NCBI RefSeq assembly: GCF_041320665.1
Contig: NZ_CP166730.1
Location: 3,224,001-3,288,000, forward strand
Origin: Comamonas sp. GB3 AK4-5
GTDB lineage: Bacteria; Pseudomonadota; Gammaproteobacteria; Burkholderiales; Burkholderiaceae_C
DNA length: 64,000 nt
Reading direction: 5' to 3'
Of the stretch, positions 17,066 to 24,633 are shown in pieces; the first letter of the stretch is position 1, and every line of letters starts with the position of its first letter. The notes beneath the pieces are model-generated. The model had not been told where the DNA came from. It worked only from the letters and a program-made list of their open reading frames with translations, and did not search any database. Made by a program: the position numbers and the translations under genes.

Positions 17066-17260
17066 TCAGCGGCGCGGCAGCAGGGGATAGACCGGATCGG
17101 TATAGCCCGGGGTGGACGGATGGCCCGGCGCCACCAAGGCAGCCACCATGACCTCTTCCTCGGGTGTGATCGCGATCTCCAGCGCGGGCAGATAGTCCTG
17201 CCACTGCGCCCGCGTGCGCGGCGCGGCGATCAGCGCCCTAGCATCGGCCCCCCCGCAAGT
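17066..17260 (-). pseudogene. C-terminal remnant of an aldo/keto reductase
   Basis: On the minus strand an open frame of about 60 codons ends with TGA at 17066-17068. It reads ALIAAPRTRAQWQDYLPALE, then PEEEVMVAALVAPGHPSTPGY and TDPVYPLLPRR. The PGHPSTPGYTDP tail is characteristic of aldo/keto reductase C termini. There is no N-terminal part; the DNA upstream is the DUF1003 gene in another frame. This is a truncated leftover and probably marks the left junction of inserted DNA. Confidence 0.6.
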
Positions 17261-17790
17261 TGGCGAAGTAGCTGCAACTGTTCACGCTGAATCACAATGA
17301 GCTCGCTCCACTGTGTTTGCTGCAACTGATCTATTTTTTCGTGAAGCAGCATGATTTCAAGCTCCGCCTTAAGGTTCACTTCATAGTCATGCTCGCTTCG
17401 GATACGATCCTTGTCTGACTGTCGATTCTGGGACATCAGAATAATGGGCGCCTGAATGGCGGCCAGCATGGACAAAAACAGATTCAGAAGAATATAGGGA
17501 TATGGATCAAACGTAGATCCTCGTGCAGAAAGAAGCAGTGTGTTGAGCCCTACCCAGGCCAACATCGTTGCTCCAAACAGGGCAACAAATATCCAAGACC
17601 CGCCAAATGTGGCAACCGCATCCGCTGCGCGCCCCCCCAAACTGGACGGAGGCAGCTCGAGCTCCTGCGCAACATTGCGCGAGATATGCTTTCTTCCAGC
17701 AATATGCTGCGCCACCTTGAGCATTCTTTCGTCCAAGGCATCGAAGGGGGTCTCAAGTCCCCTATCTACAGCAGATTTTTTCTTGGGCAT
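17230..17790 (-). CDS. DUF1003 family membrane protein
   Basis: A 186-residue protein with two hydrophobic helices in the middle (GGSWIFVALFGATMLAWVGL and a YPYILLNLFLSMLAAIQAPI stretch). The conserved NRQSDKDR and EHDYEVNLKAELEIMLLHEK motifs of DUF1003 follow. The start MPKKKSAVDRG has a strong AAGGAGG. The last few residues (GPMLGR) are read from the aldo/keto reductase remnant in a different frame, so the natural stop was probably lost at the junction. Function unknown. Confidence 0.82.
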   Translation of the reverse strand: MPKKKSAVDRGLETPFDALDERMLKVAQHIAGRKHISRNVAQELELPPSSLGGRAADAVATFGGSWIFVALFGATMLAWVGLNTLLLSARGSTFDPYPYILLNLFLSMLAAIQAPIILMSQNRQSDKDRIRSEHDYEVNLKAELEIMLLHEKIDQLQQTQWSELIVIQREQLQLLRQLAGGPMLGR

Positions 17791-18077
17791 AGAACCTCCT
17801 TGGTGCATGATCCATAAAGCGAGCTTTCCACCTGCGTCTGCCAGGCTCAACCTATCGCTGGCAATCCGCAGCCACCATGTGCGTGACTTGCAAATACTCT
17901 ATGCGCTTGCATTTTCGCAGTGCCAAGGAATCCCCTCCTCGCCGAAATAAACCAGAATGCGGCGGTTCGACGGATCGCTATCTGCAACATATTGCTACAG
18001 CATGGTTATAACTATTACCTCACAGTGAAGACGCAGCATTCATCTCGATTCGCTGCAAACGGCTAAGGAGTAGTCAA

Positions 18078-18209
18078 ATGACTCAAAACACCCAACCCGG
18101 CCAACCAAGCCAAGCCCCAGGCAAAAAGCCTGGCCAAGCTGAACAGTCTTCCCCCAAGACTCCGAATCAAGGACAACCTGCTCAAAAGCCTGTCGAGCAC
18201 AACAAGTAA
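18078..18209 (+). CDS. Small Gln/Pro-rich disordered protein (43 residues)
   Basis: ATG with a good AAGGAG eight bases upstream and a terminator 50 bp downstream. The product is almost entirely Gln, Pro, Lys, Ser and Gly (MTQNTQPGQPSQAPGKKPGQ at the start) and is predicted disordered. No family recognised. It is in a stretch of visibly lower GC. Confidence 0.6.
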   Translation: MTQNTQPGQPSQAPGKKPGQAEQSSPKTPNQGQPAQKPVEHNK

Positions 18210-18260
18210 CCAAGCTCTTCGCTTTAGACCTGCTTGAAATTCATTCAGCCAAACAACAAA

Positions 18261-18285
18261 CAGCCCGCGATTGCGGGCTTTTTGG
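18261..18285 (+). terminator. Intrinsic terminator
   Basis: AGCCCGC / GCGGGCT stem followed by five T residues, downstream of the 43-residue ORF. Confidence 0.85.
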
Positions 18286-18747
18286 ATTGTGCGCTTGCTA
18301 AAAAAGCCGGAGCACCTTGCACCGGGGTGCTAGGGCTTGATTTCCATCCGAGCCTGGGACACCTCACTCCCTGGATCTTCTTCCACAGGTACGCCCACGG
18401 ACACCGGTTTTTTCTTAGGAGGACAGTCTCAAAAAACAAGAAGCCGCCGTAGCGGATCCGGGTCCATTGAGGTCAGCAATGGTCTTGCTGAGCTTTTGAA
18501 TCCTCGCCCCACTAGTGGCCACGATCACGATCGTGAGATGAGGAGGCTGAGCATCGCAGACCAGGACGCCTACGGAGTGCACCATACCCAGGTATGAGGA
18601 CGCACCAACAAGCTATCCCTGAAGGGCATAAGGCGCGCCCTGCCTGCCTGCGGAACGCTGCGCAAGCGCATCAAGTCCCTTGGAGATGCACACGCATGGC
18701 AAGCGCCAGCCAGACCGGCCAGGGGCTTGGACACAGACTTCTGCCTG
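18286..18747. other. Gene-poor stretch in the island
   Basis: No intact gene. On the minus strand a short open frame (about 18590 down to 18420) reads GARIQKLSKTIADLNGPG and could be a fragment of an ATPase-type protein. A following frame reads KKPVSVGVPVEEDPGSEV one base out of phase, down to about 18329. The match to any family is too weak to name. Confidence 0.3.
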
Positions 18748-18865
18748 CCCTTATGCCCTTATGCCCTTATGCCCTTATGCCCTTATGCCCTTATGCCCTT
18801 ATGCCCTTATGCCCTTATGCCCTTATGCCCTTATGCCCTTATGCCCTTATGCCCTTATGCCCTTA
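18748..18865. repeat. Octamer tandem repeat (CCCTTATG)n
   Basis: About 14.75 uninterrupted copies of the 8-bp unit CCCTTATG over 118 bp, without visible mismatches. Since 8 is not a multiple of 3, reading through the array cycles through all frames and gives a 24-bp/8-residue protein period. Surrounding DNA is non-coding as far as can be judged. Confidence 0.97.
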
Positions 18866-18998
18866 ATTTTCAATACCATTAAGCCGCCACGGTCTATATA
18901 TATCGTAAATATTTTCATGCAAACGGTTTTCCCCCATAAATTGGAGTATTGTGGATCAGTCAGTTAACCCTAATTGACAACAAGGACCGGAGGTCCAC

Positions 18999-19187
18999 AT
19001 GAAACTCACAGAGAAAACAATTCACAATATTCAAAGCCGAAGCGATAATCTACCAGATGTCGATAGCCACGCCATACATCGCGACGACTATCACCGCACG
19101 CCAGATGATCCAAAAAACAAAAATTACATTCAACCGAATAAAGATCAAGCGGCTTCTCACCGAAAAGATGCAGCGCCAAAGCGCTAA
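18999..19187 (+). CDS. Small hydrophilic protein (62 residues), unknown
   Basis: ATG six bases after a clear GGAGG. The product is polar, rich in Asp, His, Lys and Asn (DSHAIHRDDYHRTPDDPKNK), with no hydrophobic segment. No family recognised. The base composition is lower in GC than the core genes, so it was probably acquired with the island. Confidence 0.55.
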   Translation: MKLTEKTIHNIQSRSDNLPDVDSHAIHRDDYHRTPDDPKNKNYIQPNKDQAASHRKDAAPKR

Positions 19188-19217
19188 AGGCATCCAAAGA
19201 GCAAGATAGGGGTAGAT

Positions 19218-19388
19218 ATGTTTGTACTTCCACTCACCCCATGGGCAAAAATTTATGCTGCAGTTAAAAGCATTTTTCCCCACGGTTCAAAAATAGAACC
19301 ACTCCCTCAAAGGCCAGCCAAAAAATCTCTAACCAAAGAGGAAATAGCAATCCTAGAGGATGAGTACATGATAAATCGTGACGCTTAA
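19218..19388 (+). CDS. Small protein (56 residues), unknown
   Basis: ATG preceded by GATAGGGG, 30 bp after the previous small ORF. The N terminus is mildly hydrophobic (MFVLPLTPWAKIYAAVKSIF) and the C terminus is acidic and helical (LTKEEIAILEDEYMINRDA). No family recognised. Possibly an operon with the 62-residue ORF. Confidence 0.5.
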   Translation: MFVLPLTPWAKIYAAVKSIFPHGSKIEPLPQRPAKKSLTKEEIAILEDEYMINRDA

Positions 19389-19557
19389 TTAAGCACTCAT
19401 TTTGGGTCAAATAAACCACTGAGCCACTATTGCCACTTGATAGTAGCTCTTTTATTTCAACCAGTCCGGCCCACGCCATGCGAGCTTTTTTTCTGGAGCC
19501 CCACCCAGCACGCAGCGCAAGGCATGCAGCCAACGCCAATCCCAGCCACCCTGACCA

Positions 19558-20000
19558 TGTGCAGGGCAACCGGAAAAAGGCTTTGATCTCACAGATGGGG
19601 AATTTTGCCCGCGAGCATGGAAAGACGTCTCTCACCAATCCTTGCGCCGGGGTGTGCGCAGCGGCAAGGAGTCCGAGCGGTGCGCCGTTGTCGAATCTGC
19701 TGCAATGCAGGCTGTCATGCAGCACGCAGGGAGGCCGCTGCAGTTCGCCCTGCCGCTGGCCCGACTCACTGGACAGCGTCCTGCAGATCTGCTCTGGATA
19801 AGCGAGACCACATTTCCAATGGATTCTTGCACGTCACCAAGGGAAAACGGCCGCCAAGCTGGGAGTCGAGCCAACGGGCTCACAACTGCCCTCGTCGATG
19901 CAATACGGTCTTGCAAACGCAGTTCAAGGTAGCTGTTGGTCAACGAGAAAGGCGGCCGGGCTTGATGAGACAGCCGGTATCCGCACGGCCCAGGCCCTGG
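19558..20000 (+). pseudogene. Degraded phage/island tyrosine recombinase
   Basis: Fragments of one integrase family appear in order but in different frames. They are GNRKKALISQMGNFAREHG and TNPCAGV; then RSGKESERCAVVE and LPLARLTGQRPADLLW; then HISNGFLHVT; then QGKTAAKLGVEPTGSQL. The LTGQRPAD block contains the first catalytic Arg. Several of the joins are explained by loss of single bases in C runs. Beyond about 19960 the match fades. The gene is dead and points towards the tRNA-Leu 3' end, the usual target of such enzymes. Confidence 0.72.
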
Positions 20001-20162
20001 GGCTGCGCCATGGAAGGAATGACGGTGGACGACGTGCACGCAAAGTGGGAAGAGAGTCAAGCCCGCACAGTGAGCCGCCCAATTTGCGGAACACCGCACA
20101 CTGTGCGGTCCGCACTTCACTATCGACTTTATAGCACCAGCTTCAATGGCTACGCAGATAAT

Positions 20163-20251
20163 TGGTGCCCCGAACCGGAATCGAACCGGTACGCCCGATT
20201 AAAGGCGGCGGATTTTAAGTCCGATGTGTCTACCAATTTCACCATCGGGGC
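20163..20251 (-). tRNA. tRNA-Leu (anticodon TAA)
   Basis: Minus strand, 89 nt with an encoded CCA. It begins GCCCCGATGGTGAAATTGGT, has the long variable arm of leucine tRNAs, the T-loop GGTTCGATTCC, and anticodon loop CTTAAAA (anticodon at 20215-20217). Its 3' end faces the degraded integrase. Confidence 0.95.
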
Positions 20252-20405
20252 CAAGACGGATTTGGCAAGACGTCCGAGCTTTGGGGCCGCAAGACGCTAC
20301 GCGCTGAAATCCGAAAAGGACTGCATTATGGGCCAAGTCGGCCCTGCTCCCGGGCCGGTGCACCACTTTCTTCGCCCCAGCCACCCAGCCAGCGCTGGCT
20401 CCTGC

Positions 20406-22964
20406 CTAAATCGTCGGGCAATCCAGGCGCTGGTCGGCAGCCACACCCAGCTGCACTTGGTGGATGGACAGCTCCAGACCTGGCGCGGAGCGAATGCCAA
20501 AGGGCATGTCCAGCTTTCTCAGATCGGCTCCCTGCTTTCTGAAGCATTTCAAGGGAATGCCTGCCGTAAACCATTGCTTGTGTGGCAAAGACTGCAGCCA
20601 GGAGGCAATCTGCAGTGCTCCACGCTTGCCGCCTCCCGAAACATAGGCCTCCACCGGCCCCTGACTGGGCAGCGATTCGATACGCAGGGTGACCGTCAGC
20701 AGCAGCTCGCCATTGGCCTGGCGCTCAAAGTCCTTGGGTGGGCTCGAAGACAGCTCCCATGCCCCTGCTTGCTCGCCCGCCCACTTGATGCTGCGCGCAT
20801 CCTCTTGCGCCTTGAAGTCCAGCGCGCTCACCGTCACTGGCGCATGGCTGGCGCCCGCCACATGTCCCTCGGCATCAAGCACTCGAGCCTGGATGCCTGC
20901 GCTGGCCACACCGCGGTGAAAAAGCACGCTCTCATCCGAAGCGGAGGCCGTGACCCCGGACTGCTCGGACAGCGCGGCCAGGTTGCCGTCATCCTGGTAG
21001 CGCAGGCCGTAGCCAAATGGGAACTGCGCCACATAGCCCGTGTCGTCGATGCTGCTGACATCAGCGCGTGCCGGCCATGAAAAGCTGAGCTTGCCCTTGA
21101 AGTCATGCTGCTGCGCGCCTTGCGGGTTGCGCAAAACAACATCCGCCACGCCACCACCTTCAGACCCTGGCAGCCATATTGCCGCGAATGCATCGGAGGC
21201 ATTGATCTCCTGGTTCACCCACAGTGGCCGGCCCGTGATGAACAGGGAGACCACCGGAATGCCATCGCGCTTGAGCTGCTGGATCAGCGCCAAATCCTGG
21301 CCACGACCGGACTTGTAGAGGCGATTGGGAATGTCTCCCTGGAACTCTGCGTAAGGGTCCTCGCCAAACACCACAATGGCCACATCGGGCTTTTGCCGGT
21401 AGCGACCATCGATGGCCAGCTCCGTACTCCCACCCGCCGCATCGATCTGGCTTTTCAGGGCCTCATAAATCGTGTCGGCATGGGGGAAGTCCGCCCTTTT
21501 CGTGCCGCTTCCCTGCCAGTTCAACGTCCAGCCGCCCGATTGCTTGCTCACATTATCGGCGCCATCACCCGCCACCAGCACGCGCTGCGTGGGGGCCAAG
21601 GGGAGAATGCCGTTGTCGTTCTTGAGCAGCACCAGCGACTCCCGCACGGCCTGCCTGGCCACCGCACGGTGCGCGGGCGCTCCCAGCAGCTCGAACTTGC
21701 CACCGTAGGGGCGCAGCGAAGGCTTGGGCTGCTCGAACAGGCCCATGCGCAGCTTTACCCGCACGATGCGCTTGACCGCATCATCCAGGCGCTCCATCGC
21801 GAGGCGGCCTTCCTTGACGGCCGCCAGCGTGCTTTCGTACATGCCTTTCCAACTGTCAGGCGCCATGGGCATGTCCACCCCCGCCCGGTAGACCGCAGGG
21901 CAGTTTTGCGGGCTGCAACCCGGGATCTGTCCATGGCCATTCCAGTCCCCTACCACAAAGCCTCCGAAATGCATGCGCCCCTTCAGCACATCGGTCAGCA
22001 GTGCCTGGTAGCCATGCAGCTTGATGCCGTTGAAGCTGTTGTAGGAAGCCATCACGGACTGCGCCCCTGCAGCAATGCCAGTCATATAGCCGGCGGCATG
22101 GATGTCGCGCAGCGCCGCTTCAGAGATGCGTGTGTCCCCTTGATCGTGGCCTTCAAACGTGCCGCCGTCTCCCACAAAATGCTTGATGGAGGCCATCACC
22201 CGGTCATCACCCAGAAAGCCCGGCTCACCCGCCTTGCCCTGCAGGCCTTCGACCATGGCGCGGGCATATTCCGCTACCAGCTTGGGCCTCTCCGAGTAAC
22301 CTTCGTAGCTGCGCCCCCAGCGCATGTCACGCGGCACGGTGACGGTGGGCGCAAACGTCCACTCCATGCCCGTGGTGCGGGTCTCTATGGCCGTGATATG
22401 TCCAATGCGCCGCACCAGCTCCGCATTGCGCGTAGCCCCCAGGCCAATATTGTGCGGAAACAAAGTGGACCCCACCACCTTGCTTTGTCCATGCATGGCA
22501 TCCAGCCCCCAGATGATGGGGATGGGCTTGCCGCCGCCACGGGTGTCCATCGATGCCTCCCAGAAGGCATCGGCCATCTCCAGCCAGGCCTGTGGCGTGG
22601 CGTTGTACCTGCCACCGGGATGGGAATTGCCACCCGCCAAAATGGAGCCCAGCCGGTACTTGCGCACATCATCCGGGGTGATGCTCGCCAGATCCCCTTG
22701 TATGGTCTGCCCGACCTTCTCCTCCAGCGTCATGCTGGCCACCAGTGCGTTGACGCGCGCCTCCAGCGCCTCATCTGGTGCAAGCGGCCACTGCACCTCG
22801 GGCCAGACTTCAGGGTGAATAGGGCTGTCCGAAGCAGCCACCGCCTTGGCCGAGGTTGCGTCCGCAGCCTCCCGGTCGGTGCAAGCAGTCAATGCCAGTG
22901 ACAGCACGGCGACCAGGCCGGAAAGAGGCAACCAGGTCAGGGGAAGGTAAGGCCTTCTGATCAT
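20406..22964 (-). CDS. Glycoside hydrolase family 3 exo-beta-glucosidase-like lipoprotein
   Basis: An 852-residue exported enzyme. The signal ends in a lipobox LALTAC (Cys28), suggesting outer-membrane anchoring. The GH3 N-terminal barrel carries IIWGLDAMHGQ, KHFVGDGGTFEGHDQGDT and the nucleophile motif GFVVGDWNG (Asp340). The C-terminal GH3 domain (RESLVLLKNDNGILPL, VVFGEDPYAEFQGD) is followed by an ExoP-like galactose-binding extension. It probably releases glucose from beta-glucans or cello-oligosaccharides. Isolated, with no sugar transporter or regulator beside it. Sits between tRNA genes, suggesting acquisition. Confidence 0.88.
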   Translation of the reverse strand: MIRRPYLPLTWLPLSGLVAVLSLALTACTDREAADATSAKAVAASDSPIHPEVWPEVQWPLAPDEALEARVNALVASMTLEEKVGQTIQGDLASITPDDVRKYRLGSILAGGNSHPGGRYNATPQAWLEMADAFWEASMDTRGGGKPIPIIWGLDAMHGQSKVVGSTLFPHNIGLGATRNAELVRRIGHITAIETRTTGMEWTFAPTVTVPRDMRWGRSYEGYSERPKLVAEYARAMVEGLQGKAGEPGFLGDDRVMASIKHFVGDGGTFEGHDQGDTRISEAALRDIHAAGYMTGIAAGAQSVMASYNSFNGIKLHGYQALLTDVLKGRMHFGGFVVGDWNGHGQIPGCSPQNCPAVYRAGVDMPMAPDSWKGMYESTLAAVKEGRLAMERLDDAVKRIVRVKLRMGLFEQPKPSLRPYGGKFELLGAPAHRAVARQAVRESLVLLKNDNGILPLAPTQRVLVAGDGADNVSKQSGGWTLNWQGSGTKRADFPHADTIYEALKSQIDAAGGSTELAIDGRYRQKPDVAIVVFGEDPYAEFQGDIPNRLYKSGRGQDLALIQQLKRDGIPVVSLFITGRPLWVNQEINASDAFAAIWLPGSEGGGVADVVLRNPQGAQQHDFKGKLSFSWPARADVSSIDDTGYVAQFPFGYGLRYQDDGNLAALSEQSGVTASASDESVLFHRGVASAGIQARVLDAEGHVAGASHAPVTVSALDFKAQEDARSIKWAGEQAGAWELSSSPPKDFERQANGELLLTVTLRIESLPSQGPVEAYVSGGGKRGALQIASWLQSLPHKQWFTAGIPLKCFRKQGADLRKLDMPFGIRSAPGLELSIHQVQLGVAADQRLDCPTI

Positions 22965-23426
22965 GGGGGAGCAATGAGGTGTGATGGCAAAGCCGAGAGC
23001 TGCAGCAGCGGACGCCCGGCGCAACCGGTCACGCGAAGGCACACGCCCCGCGCACGTTGTGGTGCACGCTTGCCGCAGCCAACATGCAGCACAAAGTCTA
23101 TGAGTACCCACTCTTCGCACGCCATAGGGTTGGCGCTCGGGTGTTGAAAATGAAATACCTCAACCGCTGCGGCGCATAGCTCATCGCATGTGCACCCTGG
23201 CGGCGCGCTGCGCAGGCCGTCTTCCCGATCCGGCGCAAGGGCTATCCCTCTTCACCACCGCCCCACACGGCCTCATACCACCCATACCGCAGCGCGGGCC
23301 GCCACCACGCCTCCCGCAGGACTTGCGGACTCTCGCCGCATGCACCCGCCACCCGGATTGGTATGAAGTTTGCACACGTCTTTCCGCAGTCCCTGATTTC
23401 ACCGCTCCCTGCCTGCAGCCTGTAAC
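22965..23426. other. Non-coding stretch upstream of the GH3 gene
   Basis: No supported gene. The part next to GH3 should hold its promoter. The right half (about 23180-23426) has coding-like composition and may be further decayed sequence belonging to the urea carboxylase remnant, but no recognisable peptide was found. Confidence 0.35.
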
Positions 23427-23777
23427 GCGCCCATCCATGCATTCCTGCAACGACAGCAGGCTGCCTATGCGGCGGAGGTGGCCTTGTGGCGCAACGAGAC
23501 GGCCAGCGCCACCGCGCCGGGCACAGACCGTCCGCCCATGGCGGCGGCAGGAGGCGATGCCGTGGTGACCGACATCTCTGACAGCGTGCGGAAGCTCCTG
23601 GTCGAAGTAGGCTAGGCGGTAGCGCCTGGGCAGACACTGGCCATTTTCGAAGCCATGAAGATGGCGTTTCCGGTCTGTGCCGCGCGGGCTGGCACCGTCA
23701 CTGCGGTGCACTGCCAGTCGGGCAAGACGGTGGTTGCCGGTCAGGCCTTGCTGGAGATACAGGCGCTCGACGCCTGA
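23427..23777 (+). pseudogene. C-terminal remnant of urea carboxylase (urea amidolyase), with an in-frame stop
   Basis: One frame reads APIHAFLQRQQAAYAAEVAL, typical of the linker before the biotinyl domain. It continues VVTDISDSVRKLLVEVG, a TAG at 23613-23615, then AVAPGQTLAIFEAMKMAFPV and VVAGQALLEIQALDA before TGA. EAMKM is the biotin-attachment motif. The TAG interrupts the biotinyl domain where GDxV is expected, and everything upstream of the linker is missing, so this is a dead fragment. Confidence 0.72.
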
Positions 23778-23818
23778 GCGCACAGGGGCTCGCAGGCCGC
23801 CTAGGCATGCGAAAATGC

Positions 23819-23843
23819 AAAAAGGAGCCGAAGCTCCTTTTTT
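23819..23843 (-). terminator. Terminator of the tRNA-Gly/Cys cluster
   Basis: Read on the minus strand: GGAGC-TTCG-GCTCC followed by five T residues, a stable UUCG tetraloop hairpin about 40 bp after the last tRNA-Gly. It separates the cluster from the GH3 gene and tRNA-Leu. Confidence 0.82.
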
Positions 23844-23883
23844 CACCACTGCGACAGCTTGCGCTGCCTGCTTTTTCAAACCG

Positions 23884-23959
23884 TGGAGCGGGAAAACGGG
23901 TTCGAACCGTCGACCTATACCTTGGCAAGGTATCGCTCTACCAACTGAGCTACTCCCGC
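23884..23959 (-). tRNA. tRNA-Gly (GCC), copy 1 (variant)
   Basis: 76 nt with encoded CCA and anticodon GCC in loop TTGCCAA. It differs from the other four copies at acceptor position 7 (GCGGGAG against GCGGGAA), giving a G-U pair. Last gene of the transcribed cluster. Confidence 0.96.
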
Positions 23960-23965
23960 AATATA

Positions 23966-24039
23966 TGGAGGCGCGAACCAGAGTCGAACTGGTCTAACCG
24001 GATTTGCAATCCGGGGCATAACCGCTTTGCTATCGCGCC
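23966..24039 (-). tRNA. tRNA-Cys (GCA)
   Basis: 74 nt with encoded CCA, begins GGCGCGATAGC, anticodon GCA in loop TTGCAAA, T-loop GTTCGACTC. Six bases from tRNA-Gly copy 1. Confidence 0.96.
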
Positions 24040-24077
24040 GTCACAGGATGACTTGCGTCACCCTTTCACTTCTAACC

Positions 24078-24153
24078 TGGAGCGGGAAAACGGGTTCGAA
24101 CCGTCGACCTATACCTTGGCAAGGTATCGCTCTACCAACTGAGCTATTCCCGC
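24078..24153 (-). tRNA. tRNA-Gly (GCC), copy 2
   Basis: 76 nt, identical to copies 3-5; the left end of the 127-bp tandem array. Confidence 0.96.
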
Positions 24154-24204
24154 GTTGCTTCAGTTACCTGAAGCGGCTGCAGAGCCGAAGCTCCACAACA
24201 AATG

Positions 24205-24280
24205 TGGAGCGGGAAAACGGGTTCGAACCGTCGACCTATACCTTGGCAAGGTATCGCTCTACCAACTGAGCTATTCCCGC
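24205..24280 (-). tRNA. tRNA-Gly (GCC), copy 3
   Basis: 76 nt, identical to copies 2, 4 and 5, anticodon GCC. Confidence 0.96.
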
Positions 24281-24331
24281 GTTGCTTCAGTTACCTGAAG
24301 CGGCTGCGAAGCCGAAGCTTCACAACAAATG

Positions 24332-24407
24332 TGGAGCGGGAAAACGGGTTCGAACCGTCGACCTATACCTTGGCAAGGTATCGCTCTACCAACTGAGCTA
24401 TTCCCGC
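24332..24407 (-). tRNA. tRNA-Gly (GCC), copy 4
   Basis: 76 nt, identical to copies 2, 3 and 5, anticodon GCC. Confidence 0.96.
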
Positions 24408-24458
24408 GTTGTTTCAGTTACCTGAAACGGCTGCGAAGCCGAAGCTCCACAACAAATG

Positions 24459-24534
24459 TGGAGCGGGAAAACGGGTTCGAACCGTCGACCTATACCTTGG
24501 CAAGGTATCGCTCTACCAACTGAGCTATTCCCGC
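24459..24534 (-). tRNA. tRNA-Gly (GCC), copy 5 (promoter-proximal)
   Basis: 76 nt, identical to copies 2-4. First gene of the cluster in the direction of transcription. Confidence 0.96.
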
Positions 24535-24600
24535 ATTTCTATCGAGCCTTGTATTCTATAACGAAGCAACGCTGCGATGGGATGAATTGTAGCGTAAATT

Positions 24601-24630
24601 TTTGACCGCATTTTTCAAATGCAGTCAAAA
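24601..24630 (-). terminator. Terminator of lon
   Basis: On the minus strand TTTGACTGCATTT pairs with AAATGCGGTCAAA around a 3-nt loop, one bulge position apart, followed by an A/T-rich tail. Directly after the lon stop codon. Confidence 0.75.
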
Positions 24631-24633
24631 AAC

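Larger units (their letters stand above)
24078..24534. repeat. Tandem array of tRNA-Gly units, 127-bp period
   Basis: Four tRNA-Gly copies start exactly 127 bp apart. The 51-bp spacers are nearly identical, each with a GCTTCAGTTACCTGAAGC hairpin (GTTTCAG...CTGAAAC in the third) that could guide processing. A few spacer substitutions (GCAGAGCC/GCGAAGCC, CTCC/TTCAC) show slight divergence after duplication. Confidence 0.95.

Noticed and set aside
18594..18967. Frames encoding LMPLCPYA repeats
   Set aside because: They are only the octamer array read as protein; no start context or conserved flanks support expression.
21105..22901. A 598-codon plus-strand frame opposite the GH3 gene
   Set aside because: No domain or signal, antisense to clear GH3 motifs.
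24078..24534. Regularly spaced repeats considered as a CRISPR array
   Set aside because: The repeat unit is a complete tRNA-Gly gene, and the spacers are near-identical rather than unique.
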